Positions 26,571 to 37,423 of a DNA stretch of 64,000 nt are shown piece after piece. The notes beneath the pieces were generated by a model. The model was given only the letters and a program-made list of their open reading frames with translations, ran no database searches and had not been told where the DNA came from. The DNA comes from Limobrevibacterium gyesilva. GTDB taxonomy: Bacteria; Pseudomonadota; Alphaproteobacteria; Acetobacterales; Acetobacteraceae. Position 1 is the stretch's first letter. The number at the start of each line of letters is the position of its first letter. The translations under genes were made by a program, and so were the position numbers. The stretch spans positions 620,001 to 684,000 of the forward strand of contig NZ_JAPDNT010000001.1 in NCBI RefSeq assembly GCF_025989185.1, written 5' to 3'.

Positions 26571-26690
26571 CGCGGCACAACTCCCAGCAAAAGGCCCAGT
26601 CCGTTCCGGTTCCCTTACCCCCGGAGTCGGGTGGGGGTCAACGCGCTGACAAGCCTGGGATGTTGCGGTGCGAGGGGAACGCGCAAGGTC

Positions 26691-26830
26691 GGGGCTCCGT
26701 CGTCGTCGCGCAAGCGGCGCGCCGGACAGCCCCGCCAAGGGCCGTAGACCCTTGGAAACCATTACTCTCTTGGCGGCATCGACAGCCTTCACTCGATGCT
26801 GTCGGCCCAGCCAGGAGAGTATCGCCTTGC
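26691..26830. repeat. Dispersed intergenic palindromic repeat, copy C
   Basis: Bases 26691-26774 match 52093-52177 of copy D almost base for base. The shared core includes GTCGTCGCGCAAGCGGCGCG and ends TTACTCTCTTGGC. The CCAAGGG..CCCTTGG palindrome of the family is present. A further imperfect inverted repeat, GGCATCGACAGC / GCTGTCGGCC, follows near 26773-26812. It lies downstream of asd and upstream of the sdh promoter region. Confidence 0.75.
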
Positions 26831-26844
26831 AAAGCTTCCTGGTC

Positions 26845-27873
<1,029 letters not shown>

Positions 27874-27965
27874 AGCCCATCCTCCGTGAAACGGCGGCCC
27901 CCTGGCCGCGCGACCGCGAAGCGTTAGCGACGTTGCTGCGTTGCGGCAAGAAGAGTCTTGATGAA

Positions 27966-28907
27966 TCAGCCGTGCGCGACGAGCGCCTCGCGGTAGATCC
28001 CCGTCAGCACCACCCCGTCCGCCCCGACGCGGCCGCGATACATGCCGCCGGAGTTGAACGGCAGGGCCACCTGCCCGGCCGCGTCCACGGCGATCAGCCC
28101 GCCGGAGCCGCCGAACGCGCCCAGCTCGGTCACCACGTGACCCGCCGCCTGCTCCAGGCTCTCGCCCAGGTAGCGCATGCGGCTGGCGATGTCGTGCGCG
28201 ACCGCGTGGCGGATGAAGAACTCGCCATGGCCGGTCGCCGAGATGGCGCAGACGTCGTCGGCCCAGGTGCCGGCGCCGATCACCGGGCAGTCGCCCACGC
28301 GCCCGGGCGCCTTGCCGGTCATGCCGCCGGTGGAGGTTGCCGCCGCCAGGTTGCCGGCGGCGTCGCGCGCCACGGCGCCGACGGTGCCGTGCTTGGCCGC
28401 GTCGTCGCGCGTGTCTTCCGCGGTCTGGCGCCGGCGCTCCAGCTCGGCCTGCAGGGCGGCCCAGCGGCGATCGGTGTGGTACCAGGCGGGCGGGGCGAAA
28501 TCGAGGCCCTGGGCGCGGCAGAAGGCGACGGCGCCGGCGCCGATCAGCAGCACATGCTCGGAGCGCTCCATCACCGCGCGGGCGGCCAGCACGGGGTTGC
28601 GGGGGCCGATGATGCCGGCGACCGCGCCGGCGCCGCGGGTGCGGCCGTCCATCACCGCGGCATCGAGCTCGTGCAGGCCGTCCGAGGTATAGACAGCGCC
28701 GCGGCCGGCGTTGAACTGCGGGTCGTCCTCCAGCGCCATCACCGCCGCCGTCACCGCGTCCAGCGCCGCACCGCCGGCGGCCAGCACCTTGTGCCCCGCC
28801 AGCAGGGCGGTACGCAGGCCGGCGTGGTAGGCGGCCTCCGCCTCTTGTGTCATCGCTTCCGGGCGGATGGTGCCGGCGCCGCCGTGGATGGCCAACGAGA
28901 AGGTCAT
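27966..28907 (-). CDS. iaaA: Isoaspartyl peptidase / L-asparaginase (Ntn hydrolase)
   Basis: A 313-residue N-terminal-nucleophile hydrolase made as a precursor that self-cleaves before Thr175 in AAKHGTVGAVARD. The opening LAIHGGAGTIRPE and the post-cleavage ATSTGGMTGKAPGRVGDCPVIGAG are hallmark sequences. It removes isoaspartyl residues from damaged peptides and can cleave asparagine. In E. coli, iaaA directly precedes the glutathione-importer genes gsiABCD; here it is the last gene of an operon that carries the same importer. The length is typical. Confidence 0.92.
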   Translation of the reverse strand: MTFSLAIHGGAGTIRPEAMTQEAEAAYHAGLRTALLAGHKVLAAGGAALDAVTAAVMALEDDPQFNAGRGAVYTSDGLHELDAAVMDGRTRGAGAVAGIIGPRNPVLAARAVMERSEHVLLIGAGAVAFCRAQGLDFAPPAWYHTDRRWAALQAELERRRQTAEDTRDDAAKHGTVGAVARDAAGNLAAATSTGGMTGKAPGRVGDCPVIGAGTWADDVCAISATGHGEFFIRHAVAHDIASRMRYLGESLEQAAGHVVTELGAFGGSGGLIAVDAAGQVALPFNSGGMYRGRVGADGVVLTGIYREALVAHG

Positions 28908-29422
28908 GGGGGTGTCCTCACGAGACGATAGAAAAGCCGTTGCCGGCCGAAATGCAGGCGCATGCCGTCAGCGGTGAATCCCAGCCGCCGGATCACCGCC
29001 TGCGAGCGCGTGTTGTCGGGATGCACGATGGCCACGATCTCGCCCAGGCCGAGCGCATCGAAACCGTATTCCAGGACGCGGCGCGACGCCTCGGTGACGT
29101 AGCCGCCGCCCCAGGCCGCGCGCACCAGCCGGTAGCCGAGCTGGATATGCGGCGTCTCCGCCAGCGGGTCCAGCGACACCCAGCCGAGATAACGGCCGGG
29201 GTCGGCCTGCGGAAAGAGGCTCCAGTAGCCCAGGCCGGGGCCGTCGTCGTGGCGCACACGCTGCTGCAGGGCGGCGCGATAGGCCTCCGGGTCGTCGCCG
29301 GGACGGGTGCGGAAGTAACGCATCACCTCGGGATCGCCGGCCATGGCGAGCATGGCGGGCATGTCGACTTCCGAGCGCGGGCGCAGCGCCAGCCGTGCGG
29401 TCGCAAGCGCCGGCACCGCCAT
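28904..29422 (-). CDS. GNAT N-acetyltransferase (RimJ/RimL-like)
   Basis: A 172-residue acetyl-CoA transferase. TARLALRPRSEVDMPAM opens the fold, LGYRLVRAAWGGGYVTEASR holds the acetyl-CoA loop (a QxxGxG/A-type region, degenerate here), and ALGLGEIVAIVHPDNTRSQAV follows. Such RimJ/L-type enzymes acetylate protein N termini or amino compounds. It overlaps the iaaA start by four bases and sits inside the peptide-import operon, so an amino acid or peptide substrate is plausible. Confidence 0.8.
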   Translation of the reverse strand: MAVPALATARLALRPRSEVDMPAMLAMAGDPEVMRYFRTRPGDDPEAYRAALQQRVRHDDGPGLGYWSLFPQADPGRYLGWVSLDPLAETPHIQLGYRLVRAAWGGGYVTEASRRVLEYGFDALGLGEIVAIVHPDNTRSQAVIRRLGFTADGMRLHFGRQRLFYRLVRTPP

Positions 29423-29435
29423 CAGCGCGCCCCCG

Positions 29436-30254
29436 TCAGCGCAACGTGGCCGACATCGCCGAGATCGTGTTGATCCAGCCGATGACGGCCCGCATCGTAT
29501 CGGCGGCGAAGGCGACGCTGCGCGGGGCGATGCGCGTCGCGACCGGGATGGTTTCGGCCAGATCGGCCAACGCCACGCTGTTGAGGTCGATCTCGAGCCG
29601 GTGCGGGCCAGGAATGACGAAGGGCCGGCAGTCCGCCAGGTTGCGCACGGCGTGCTCGGCCGTCGCCCGGATCAACGCGCAGGCCGACTGCGGCGACAGG
29701 GCGCGGGCGGCGCGCTGGCCCAGCGCGTGCTTCACCACGGCGGTCCGGACGCCGGGGAACAAGGGCGCGCACTGCGCCTGCAGCCGGTCGTCGCCGGTGA
29801 GCAGCGCCACGGGCACGCCCAGGCTGCCGGCATAGGCGCCGTACAGCGTCGCCTCGGCGCAATCGATGCCGTTGACGCGGATGGCGGCAAAGGCGAAGCC
29901 GTTGATGGTGTGCGACAGCACGCCGTGCTGGCCGGCGCCGGAATGATAGCCGGTGCAGAAGGCGGCGGCGAAATCGCCATCCAGCCCGGCGAACATGCTG
30001 GTGGGCTTGGGGCGGCCCAGGATCAGCTCGGCGCGGGGGTCCAGCGCATCGGGCAGCAGGTTGACCATCGGGCCGTGGCTGTCGTTGACCAGCACCGCGG
30101 AGGCGCCGCCGTCGAATGCGCCGGCGATGGCGGCGTTCACTTCCTCGGTCATCAGCCGGCGGGCGCGCTCGTATTCGGCGTTGCCGGGCTGGCCGTGCTG
30201 CGGCGTCACGACGCCGGCCACGCCTTCGATGTCGGCGGAGATGAAGATCTTCAT
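29436..30254 (-). CDS. M55-family D-aminopeptidase (DppA-like)
   Basis: A 272-residue zinc D-aminopeptidase family member. KIFISADIEGVAGVV at the N terminus carries metal-binding Asp8 and Glu10. VLVNDSHGPMVNL holds a metal His, and GYHSGAGQHGVLSHTI another. The founding enzyme, Bacillus DppA, releases D-amino acids from D-Ala peptides and is likewise encoded beside a dipeptide ABC importer. Its start overlaps the P1 peptidase stop (ATGA). Expected location is cytoplasmic, as no leader is visible. Confidence 0.88.
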   Translation of the reverse strand: MKIFISADIEGVAGVVTPQHGQPGNAEYERARRLMTEEVNAAIAGAFDGGASAVLVNDSHGPMVNLLPDALDPRAELILGRPKPTSMFAGLDGDFAAAFCTGYHSGAGQHGVLSHTINGFAFAAIRVNGIDCAEATLYGAYAGSLGVPVALLTGDDRLQAQCAPLFPGVRTAVVKHALGQRAARALSPQSACALIRATAEHAVRNLADCRPFVIPGPHRLEIDLNSVALADLAETIPVATRIAPRSVAFAADTMRAVIGWINTISAMSATLR

Positions 30255-31273
30255 GCGGAGTCCCCCAATGCGTCACGCAAGCCGGGCCGGCGGTGCCCGG
30301 CGCGGGCGATAGTGGTGCCGGCCGCGGCCAGCGCGTCCAGAACGGCCTCCTGGGTCGCCTCCGCCGTGGCCTGGAACAGCGCGTCGATGCGGTTCTCGGC
30401 CAGGATGCGCTGCGCCAGCAGATCGGTCTTCGCGTCGTGCGGCACCCGGTTCGCGGTGGTGAAGCCCAGGAACACGTCGCCGCTGCCGTTGCCCCAGAAC
30501 GAGCCCGCCCAGGCCAGCCCCACCCCGGCGCGGCGGATCACGCGCCGCAACTGGCGGTGGTCCAGCGGCACGTCGGTGGCGACGACCACGATGACCGAGC
30601 CCTGCTCCGGCGCCGGCACCGAGGCGGGATCGACGCGCCGCCCGTCCGGCAGGCGCAGATCGCCGGCCCGGCCGAAATTGGCCTGCACCAGCACGCCGAG
30701 ATGGTGGTCCGCGCCGTCCAGCGTCAGCACGCGCGAGGAAGTGCCGATGCCGCCCTTGAAGCCGAAGCAGCTCATGCCCGCGCCGCCACCCACCGCGCCG
30801 ACATCGAAATCGGCGGCGGCCGCGTCCAGCGCCGCCACGGCGTCGGTCTCGGTCACGGCCATCGCCTGGATGTCGCTGAGATAGCCGTCATTGCATTCGC
30901 ACACCACGGGATTGACCGTGGAGGTGCGCCGGCCGATGCCGGGATTGGCGGCGATGGCGCGACGGATCAGCACATTGGCGCAGGTGCCGACGGCGAAGGT
31001 GTTGGTCAGCAGGATCGGGGTTTCGAGCTGGCCCAGTTCTTCAACCTGCATCAGCCCGACGCTCTTGCCGAAGCCGTTGAGCACATACGCCGCCGCCACC
31101 GGCTTGTCGCGGAACACGTCGCCCTGGTGCGGCAGGATGGCGGTGACGCCGGTGCACACGTCGCCCTCGATCAGCGTGCGATGGCCGACGGTCACCCCCG
31201 GCACGTCGCTGATGCTGTTGCGCGCACCTGCGGGCAGCCGGCCGCAGGCGAAGGCGGGATCGCGCGGCCTCAT
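30251..31273 (-). CDS. P1-family aminopeptidase (DmpA/BapA-like)
   Basis: A 340-residue self-processing Ntn-type aminopeptidase related to DmpA and beta-peptidyl aminopeptidases. NSISDVPGVTVGHRTLIEGD near the N terminus and the processing and catalytic site KGGIGTSSRVL in the middle are diagnostic; cleavage is expected just before a Ser/Thr there. The ATG at 31273 overlaps the gsiD stop; the open frame further up lies inside gsiD. DmpA-type enzymes cleave L-, D- or beta-amino-acyl peptides. With M55 and IaaA it completes a set for unusual peptides. Confidence 0.87.
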   Translation of the reverse strand: MRPRDPAFACGRLPAGARNSISDVPGVTVGHRTLIEGDVCTGVTAILPHQGDVFRDKPVAAAYVLNGFGKSVGLMQVEELGQLETPILLTNTFAVGTCANVLIRRAIAANPGIGRRTSTVNPVVCECNDGYLSDIQAMAVTETDAVAALDAAAADFDVGAVGGGAGMSCFGFKGGIGTSSRVLTLDGADHHLGVLVQANFGRAGDLRLPDGRRVDPASVPAPEQGSVIVVVATDVPLDHRQLRRVIRRAGVGLAWAGSFWGNGSGDVFLGFTTANRVPHDAKTDLLAQRILAENRIDALFQATAEATQEAVLDALAAAGTTIARAGHRRPGLRDALGDSA

Positions 31274-32139
31274 GTGCGCAGCTTCTGGTCGAGCGCGTCG
31301 CGCAATCCGTCGCCCAGCAGGTTGAAGGCCAGCACGGTGACGAAGATGGCGATGCCCGGGAACAGGGTCAGATGGTCGGCCACGCCCAGATAGCTGCGGC
31401 CGTCCGCGAGCATCGCACCCCATTCCGCGCTGGGCGGCTGCGCGCCCAGGCCGATGAAGCTGAGCGCGGCCGCGGTCAGGATCGAGGTGCCGACGCGCAG
31501 GCTCAGATACACGATCACACCCGGCAGCGTGCCCGGCAGGATGTGGCGCATCACCAGCGGAAACCGCCGCACGCCGATGCTGCGGGAGGCCTGGACATAC
31601 ACGGTCTGCTTCAGCCCCAGCGTCGAGCCGCGCACCAGGCGCGCGAAGACGGGCATGCTGAATACCGCGATGGCGTAGATGACGTTGGAGATGCCCGGGC
31701 CCAGCACCGCCACCACGGCGATCGCCAGCAGGATGCCGGGGAAGGCCAGCAGCACGTCGCAGAAGCGCATCGCCGCCGTGTCCACCCAGCCGCCGAAGAA
31801 GCCGCTGACCAGGCCCAGCGCCACGCCGGCGAAGCCGCCGAGGAAGACGGAGACGAAGCCCACGGACAGCGAGACGCGGCCGCCCCAGATGATGCGGCTG
31901 AAGATGTCGCGGCCGAACACGTCGGTGCCCGCGAGATGCAGCAGCGACGGCCCGGCCAGCACGTTCTCATAATCCGGCGCCGCCGGGTCGAACGGCGCGA
32001 TCCAGGGGGCGAAGACGGCGGCCAGGATGATCAGCAGGATCGCCCCGCCGGCGACCAGCGGGATGCGCTTGCGGCGGAAGCGGCGCCAGAACTCCGAAAG
32101 CGGCGACTGCACGCCGGCTGCCTTTGCGGCCGCACTCAT
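31270..32139 (-). CDS. gsiD: Glutathione/peptide ABC transporter permease GsiD-like
   Basis: A 289-residue permease of the DppC/GsiD group. It has a cytoplasmic N terminus, a first helix around residues 30-50, then [24 protein letters not shown], and the coupling loop EASRSIG-like segment [22 protein letters not shown]. It ends [14 protein letters not shown], typical of this class. The ATG at 32139 overlaps the gsiC stop, and its own stop overlaps the next gene. Assigned to Gsi rather than Dpp from the operon's binding protein and fused ATPase. Confidence 0.87.
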   Translation of the reverse strand: MSAAAKAAGVQSPLSEFWRRFRRKRIPLVAGGAILLIILAAVFAPWIAPFDPAAPDYENVLAGPSLLHLAGTDVFGRDIFSRIIWGGRVSLSVGFVSVFLGGFAGVALGLVSGFFGGWVDTAAMRFCDVLLAFPGILLAIAVVAVLGPGISNVIYAIAVFSMPVFARLVRGSTLGLKQTVYVQASRSIGVRRFPLVMRHILPGTLPGVIVYLSLRVGTSILTAAALSFIGLGAQPPSAEWGAMLADGRSYLGVADHLTLFPGIAIFVTVLAFNLLGDGLRDALDQKLRT

Positions 32140-33056
32140 TTCAGCCGTATCTCCGGATTCACGAAGGCGTAGAGCACGTCCACGATCAGGTTGATCAGCA
32201 CGAACTCGAGCGAGAACAGCAGGATCTCCGCCTGGATCACGGGATAGTCGCGAAACGACACGGAATCGATCAGCAGGCGGCCGAGGCCGGGCCAGGAGAA
32301 CACCGTCTCCACCACGATCGAGCCGCCGAGCAGGAAGCCGAACTGCAGCCCGGTCATCGTCACCACCGGGATCAGCGCGTTGCGTAGCGTATGCTTCCAT
32401 ACCACCATGCGTTCGGGCACGCCCTTGGCGCGGGCGGTGCGGACATAGTCCTCGGCGGACACCTCGACGAAGGCCGAGCGGGTGAAGCGCGCCAGCACCG
32501 CGGCTACGCCGGCGCCGAGGGTGATCGAGGGCAGCACGAAATGCGTCCAGTCGCCGTAGCCGCCGGTGGGCAGCCAGCCGAGCCGGACGCTGAACAGGTC
32601 GATGAGCAGCAGCCCGAGCCAGAAGCTCGGAAACGAAATGCCCGATATCGCCATGACCATGCCGGCGTGGTCCTGCCACCGCCCGCGCCGGACGCCGGAG
32701 ATGACGCCCACCAGCAGCCCGAAGGCGAGGGCCCAGGCCATGGCCGCCACGGTCAGCCACAGCGTCGGCATGAAGCGGGCGCCGATCTCGTGCGCCACGG
32801 GCTGGCGGGTCTTGGCGGAGCGGCCGAGCTCGCCGCGCAGGGTCTGGCCCATGTAGCGCACATATTGTTGCAGGAGCGGGCCGTCCAGCCCCAGCTCGAT
32901 GCGCACCGCGGCCACGTCCTGCGCCGTGGCGTCCGGCCCCGCCACCAGCCGCGCGGGATCGCCGGGCAGCAGGCGGACGAAGCCGAACACGAAGATCGAC
33001 ACCGCCACCAGAACGGGGACGGTGCCGACCAACCGGCGGATCAGGAAGACCAGCAT
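32136..33056 (-). CDS. gsiC: Glutathione/peptide ABC transporter permease GsiC-like
   Basis: A 306-residue permease of the DppB/GsiC group with about six helices. The N-terminal [21 protein letters not shown], the conserved [17 protein letters not shown] and the coupling loop [27 protein letters not shown] are all present. The length equals E. coli GsiC. It lies 18 bases after gsiB and pairs with GsiD to form the channel. Confidence 0.87.
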   Translation of the reverse strand: MLVFLIRRLVGTVPVLVAVSIFVFGFVRLLPGDPARLVAGPDATAQDVAAVRIELGLDGPLLQQYVRYMGQTLRGELGRSAKTRQPVAHEIGARFMPTLWLTVAAMAWALAFGLLVGVISGVRRGRWQDHAGMVMAISGISFPSFWLGLLLIDLFSVRLGWLPTGGYGDWTHFVLPSITLGAGVAAVLARFTRSAFVEVSAEDYVRTARAKGVPERMVVWKHTLRNALIPVVTMTGLQFGFLLGGSIVVETVFSWPGLGRLLIDSVSFRDYPVIQAEILLFSLEFVLINLIVDVLYAFVNPEIRLK

Positions 33057-33074
33057 GGTCTCAGCCCGGCGTGA

Positions 33075-34604
33075 TCAGTCCAGCGCCGCGTCCTCGGTAA
33101 GGACGCCGCCATCGGGCAGATAGTAGACGCCGGACAGCTTCTTGGACTGGCCCGCCAGCAGGCGGTCCACGCCCAGGAAGATCCACGGCGCATCCTTCCA
33201 GACCTGCGCCTGCGCCTCCTTGTAGGCCACCGCCCGCTTGGCCGGGTCGGCGGTGGCCAGCCCCGCCTCGATCGCCCGGTCGGTGACCGGCGAGCTGTAA
33301 TAGGCGATATTGAACAGGTTCGGCGGGAACGACTTGCTGTACAGCAGGGGACGCAGGCCCCAGTCGGCGTCACCGGTCGAGGACGACCAGCCGCCGTAGT
33401 TCATCTGCATGGTGGCGTCGGCGGGCGACTGCACGTTCCACAGCTTGGCGGTGGCCACGCCCGCTTCCAGCGGCGCCACCGTCACCTTCACGCCGACGGC
33501 GGCGAGCTGCTGCTGGATGAACTCCATGCCGCGCTTGACGGCGGTCGACGTGCCGCCCCACAGCTCGGTTTCGAAGCCGTTGGGATAGCCGGCCTCGGCC
33601 AGCAGCGCCTTGGCCTTCGCCGGGTCGTACGGCCACACGCCCTGCTTCGAGTAGAAGCCGAGGTCGGACGGGATCGGCGCGTCCATCGGAGTGGAATAGC
33701 CGCTGAAGACGATGCGGCCATAGGCGTTCTTGTCGATGGCGTAGTTCAGCGCCTGGCGCACGCGGATGTCGTCGAACGGCTTCTTCATGTTGTTCATCGC
33801 CACGTAGCGGGCGACGATCGAAGGCGCGTTGATGACGGCGAGGTTCGGGTTCGCCTGGGCGGCCTTCACCAGCTCGGCCGGCAGCGGATAGATGAACTGC
33901 GCCTCGCCGGTCTGCAGCATGGCGAAGCGCGAGCCGCTCTCGGGCACGGCGCGGAAGGTCACGGTATCGACCTTCGGCACGCCCGGGCGCCAGTAGTCGG
34001 GATTCTTCACCACCTTCAGCGTGTCGGTGGCGAAGCTGACGAACTTGTACGGGCCGGTGCCGGTCGGGTGGGTGGCGATGTCCTTGCCGTATTCCGCCAG
34101 CGCCTTCGGGCTGATCATGAAGGTGCCGGGATGCGCCATGTTGTTGACGAAGGCGCCGAACGGCGAGGACAGCACGAACTTGACGGTGTACTCGTCCACC
34201 ACGTCGGTGTGCGCGATCATCGACACCAGGCTGCGGCGCGACAGCCGGTTGTCCGGGTTGGCCACGCGGTCGATGTTGGTCTTCACCGCGGCGGCGTTGA
34301 ACGGCGTGCCGTCATGGAACTTCACGCCACGGCGCAGATGGAAGACGAACTCCTTGGCGTCCTCGCTGGCCTCGTATTTCTCGGCCAAAGCGGGGATCAG
34401 CTTCATGTCCTTGTCGAAGCCCATCAGCCCCTGGTACATCAACCGCTCCGCCGTCTGCGACAGCGTGTCGTTGGTGTTCGCGGGGTCCAGATGCGGCATG
34501 TTGGCTTCGACGCCGATCACCAGGTCCTTGGCGGCGAGGGCCGGGGCGGCGGAAGCGGCGGCGAGGGCCGCCGATAGCACAAGCCTGGGCAAGAGACGGG
34601 TCAC
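33075..34604 (-). CDS. gsiB: Glutathione ABC transporter substrate-binding protein GsiB-like
   Basis: A 509-residue type II (cluster C) periplasmic binding protein. I chose GTG at 34604 because GAGGAG lies 6 bases upstream and it begins a Sec signal ending APALA. The mature start AKDLVIGVEANMPHLDP and then NDTLSQTAERLMYQGL match GsiB. AMLQTGEAQFIYPLPAELV and the C-terminal GWSSSTGDADWGLRPLL are also GsiB-like. It would bind reduced or oxidised glutathione or related gamma-glutamyl peptides. Other small peptides remain possible. Confidence 0.85.
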   Translation of the reverse strand: MTRLLPRLVLSAALAAASAAPALAAKDLVIGVEANMPHLDPANTNDTLSQTAERLMYQGLMGFDKDMKLIPALAEKYEASEDAKEFVFHLRRGVKFHDGTPFNAAAVKTNIDRVANPDNRLSRRSLVSMIAHTDVVDEYTVKFVLSSPFGAFVNNMAHPGTFMISPKALAEYGKDIATHPTGTGPYKFVSFATDTLKVVKNPDYWRPGVPKVDTVTFRAVPESGSRFAMLQTGEAQFIYPLPAELVKAAQANPNLAVINAPSIVARYVAMNNMKKPFDDIRVRQALNYAIDKNAYGRIVFSGYSTPMDAPIPSDLGFYSKQGVWPYDPAKAKALLAEAGYPNGFETELWGGTSTAVKRGMEFIQQQLAAVGVKVTVAPLEAGVATAKLWNVQSPADATMQMNYGGWSSSTGDADWGLRPLLYSKSFPPNLFNIAYYSSPVTDRAIEAGLATADPAKRAVAYKEAQAQVWKDAPWIFLGVDRLLAGQSKKLSGVYYLPDGGVLTEDAALD

Positions 34605-34647
34605 GTTGTTCTCCTCGATACAGGGCGGCCGCTGCGACGCGGCGCCA

Positions 34648-36525
34648 TCAGTAAAGCCCGCCGACATGATGCCGGGCGACGTAGTGGTCGGGTCCGACCT
34701 GGACCAGAGGTGCGACCGTGGGCATATCCGAGGGCGCGCGCAAGGGCGACGGCACCTCGCTGTCATCCAGGTCGCGGGCATAGGCGCGCCGGCGCGGGTC
34801 CGGCACCGGCACGGCGGCCAGCAGGCGCTTCGTGTAGGCGTGCCGGGGATCACCCATCACCGCCTGGCGCGGGCCGATCTCGACGATCTGGCCAAGATAC
34901 ATCACCGCCACGCGATGCGCGACGCGCTCCACCACCGCCATGTCGTGGGAGATGAACAGGAACGCGACGCCGAGGCGCGCCTGCAGGTCCATCAGCAGGT
35001 TCACCACCTGGGCGCGGATCGACACGTCCAGCGCCGCCACCGCCTCGTCGGCGATGATCACCTGCGGCTCGCTGGCCAGTGCCCGGGCGATGCACACGCG
35101 CTGGCGCTGGCCGCCGGACAGCTCGTGCGGATAGCGCCAGATATGCTCGACGGGCAGGTCCACCTGCTGCAGCAGCTCGCGCACCCGCTGCTCCACCGCC
35201 GGCCCCTGCAGCAGGCGGTGGGTGTGGATCGGTTCGGCGATGGAGAAGCCGATGGTCAGGCGCGGGTCGAGCGAGGCGAACGGGTCCTGGAACACGAACT
35301 GCACGGCGCGGCGCAGCAGCGGCTCGTTGCTGCGATTGAGCCGGGTGACATCCAGCCCGGCGAGCCTGATGGTGCCGCCCACGGGCTGCTCCAGCCGGAT
35401 GATGCTGCGCCCGGTGGTGGACTTGCCGCAGCCGGATTCGCCCACCACGGCCAGGGTCTCGCCATGGCGCAGGTCGAAGCTGACGCCTTCGACGGCATGG
35501 ATGCGCCCGACGAGGCGGCCGAACAGGCCGCGGCGGACATCGAAGCGGGTGACGAGATCGCGCACTTCCAGCACGGGCTGGTCGGTAACGGTGTCCTGCG
35601 GCCTGGGCGGGGGGCCGTCCGGCACCGGGAAGGGCACGGGCAGCTTCTGGTCGGCCAGGCTGCCGAGCAGGGGCACGGCGGCGAGCAGGGCGCGGGTATA
35701 GGGGTGCTCCGGGGCGTCGAAGATGCGCTGGACGTCGCCTTCCTCGACCTTCTCTCCGTTGCGCATCACCACCACGCGGTCGGCGACCTCGGCCACCACG
35801 CCCATGTCGTGGGTGATGAAGATCAGGCCCATCTCCAGCTCGCGCTGCAACGAGGCGATCAGCCGCAGCACCTGTGCCTGCACGGTCACGTCGAGCGCCG
35901 TGGTCGGTTCGTCGGCGATGAGCAGGCGGGGGCGGCAGGACAGCGCGATGGCGATCATGACGCGCTGGCGCATGCCGCCGGAGAGCTGGAACGGGTAGCG
36001 GTCGAGCTGGCTGGCGCTTTCGGGGATGCGCACCCGGTCGAGCATGCGCTTCGCTTCGGCGCGGCCCTCGGCCTGCCCGACGCCCTGGTGCAGCATGACC
36101 GCCTCGGCGATCTGGTCGCCGATGCGCAGCACCGGATTGAGGCTGGTCATTGGCTCCTGGAACACCATGGCGATCTCGGGCCCGCGCATGCGGCGCATGG
36201 CCTCGGGCGTCTCGGTGGCGAGGTCGTGCAGGACGCCGGCGCGGTCGGTGAAGCCGATCCGCCCGCCGGTGATGCGCCCGCCGGCGTAGTCGATCAGCCG
36301 GGTGATGGCGAGCGCCGTGACCGACTTGCCCGAGCCGGATTCCCCCACCACCGCCACCGTCTCACCGGCCGAGACGCGCAGGTCGAGGCCATGGACGACG
36401 GTCGCGGGGCCGCGATCCGTGTCGAAGGTGACGCGGAGGCCTTGGACGTCCAGGAGGGCTTGGGTCTGGGACAGGGGGGCGGCGCTCGTGGGGTATAGGA
36501 GGTGGACGATGCGTAGCGTCCGCAT
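34648..36525 (-). CDS. gsiA: Glutathione ABC transporter ATPase GsiA-like (two fused NBDs)
   Basis: A 625-residue tandem ATPase, matching GsiA size. The N-terminal domain has [17 protein letters not shown] (Walker A), [12 protein letters not shown] (signature) and [14 protein letters not shown] (Walker B). The C-terminal domain has [29 protein letters not shown] and [14 protein letters not shown]. The C-terminal Walker B has Ala after Glu (DEAVAALD), as in many DppF types. The ATG at 36525 has no obvious ribosome-binding site, so the true start is uncertain. It is the first gene of the operon. Confidence 0.87.
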   Translation of the reverse strand: MRTLRIVHLLYPTSAAPLSQTQALLDVQGLRVTFDTDRGPATVVHGLDLRVSAGETVAVVGESGSGKSVTALAITRLIDYAGGRITGGRIGFTDRAGVLHDLATETPEAMRRMRGPEIAMVFQEPMTSLNPVLRIGDQIAEAVMLHQGVGQAEGRAEAKRMLDRVRIPESASQLDRYPFQLSGGMRQRVMIAIALSCRPRLLIADEPTTALDVTVQAQVLRLIASLQRELEMGLIFITHDMGVVAEVADRVVVMRNGEKVEEGDVQRIFDAPEHPYTRALLAAVPLLGSLADQKLPVPFPVPDGPPPRPQDTVTDQPVLEVRDLVTRFDVRRGLFGRLVGRIHAVEGVSFDLRHGETLAVVGESGCGKSTTGRSIIRLEQPVGGTIRLAGLDVTRLNRSNEPLLRRAVQFVFQDPFASLDPRLTIGFSIAEPIHTHRLLQGPAVEQRVRELLQQVDLPVEHIWRYPHELSGGQRQRVCIARALASEPQVIIADEAVAALDVSIRAQVVNLLMDLQARLGVAFLFISHDMAVVERVAHRVAVMYLGQIVEIGPRQAVMGDPRHAYTKRLLAAVPVPDPRRRAYARDLDDSEVPSPLRAPSDMPTVAPLVQVGPDHYVARHHVGGLY

Positions 36526-36854
36526 TAACGGCTTGCAACCCGCCAATGAGCGCGGCAGGTGGCGGCTGACGCGACCCGGCGGCCTGTCCCAGCAGCGGTC
36601 CCACGCCAGCGGCTCTTGTAACACCATGATGCCATTGCAAATCGCGGCGCCTGCCGACAGCGTTCATGAAAATGGCCTGGCGGGATGGGGGCGCGCCTGG
36701 ATGCCGGTTCGGCTGGCGATGCAAAGGATACGACGGGGCAATCAAGGCAGCGCGCCCCGGCTTCTCGGGAGAAGCCGGAGGGCGAAACGTGTTCGCGCTC
36801 GATTTTCGCCATCCCGGCGTGGATGATGTTCCTGCACAGAAAGGGCGACGTTCG
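36526..36854. other. Divergent intergenic region before an orphan gene
   Basis: The 329 bases between the divergent gsiA and the orphan gene. It must hold both promoters. The visible structure is a 10-bp hairpin at 36757-36778 followed by GGAGG (36777-36781). A GTG at 36789 in frame with the orphan gene could be a longer start, but its codons have low third-position GC. No further gene was recognised. Confidence 0.5.
36757..36778. promoter_or_regulatory. 10-bp hairpin overlapping a Shine-Dalgarno sequence
   Basis: CCGGCTTCTC (36757-36766) pairs perfectly with GAGAAGCCGG (36769-36778). The right arm runs into GGAGG (36777-36781), which precedes an in-frame GTG at 36789 by 7 bases. Folding in RNA would partly hide that site. 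It could also be a DNA operator. Confidence 0.45.
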
Positions 36855-37376
36855 ATGCCGCTGCTTCAGGAAACCAGGGATTTCCTCATCTTTCTCCGGC
36901 AGAACAGCCTGCTCAGGCGGCGGATCGCCGCCCCGCCGGACAAGACCCTTATCTATGCGGGCACGCTCTTCAAACCGGCGTGGAAAGAGCTTGCGGAGAT
37001 CCGCGCCAGGAACCCCGGAGACAACAACTTCGAACTTCTTCCGGACGTGCTCAACAGACTGCCGCCCCCGCCTGGCGCAGCCGGCACGCTGAAAACCTAT
37101 GTCGAGGTGCTGACCGATGAACGCCGAATGCCCTGGAAGGACAACGGCTTCGTCATCTGGCGGGCGCTCTCGGGCATCTATGCCAGCAACGCCATCGGAA
37201 AGGTTTATGTCTATGTCGGCTCCGGCATAACCCGGCAAAAGGTGCTTGCCACGACCGAGATCAATGTGCTCGCGCGCAACCCGAACATCGATCCTGTCTC
37301 GCTTGAGGTGATCCGGTACATCCAGGATTGTGTCCGCACCAAGAACGGCAACATCAACTTCGGCTACATGCCATAG
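36855..37376 (+). CDS. Orphan hypothetical protein, lower GC than neighbours
   Basis: A 173-residue protein I do not recognise. The ATG at 36855 is preceded by AAAGGG; an alternative GTG at 36789 would add 22 residues. There is no signal peptide or membrane helix. Visible segments are an aromatic N terminus (TRDFLIFLRQN), a mixed central part (KDNGFVIWRALSGIYASNAI) with GKVYVYVGSGITRQKV after it, and a short polar C terminus ending GYMP. By hand count, 60-base stretches here run about 53-62% GC, while a stretch in the next gene is about 77%. That suggests recent acquisition. It stands alone between a divergent operon and a convergent one. Confidence 0.65.
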   Translation: MPLLQETRDFLIFLRQNSLLRRRIAAPPDKTLIYAGTLFKPAWKELAEIRARNPGDNNFELLPDVLNRLPPPPGAAGTLKTYVEVLTDERRMPWKDNGFVIWRALSGIYASNAIGKVYVYVGSGITRQKVLATTEINVLARNPNIDPVSLEVIRYIQDCVRTKNGNINFGYMP

Positions 37377-37423
37377 CGATGCAGCAACGATCTCAGGAAC
37401 GAGGGGCGCAGCCGAGGCTGCCG

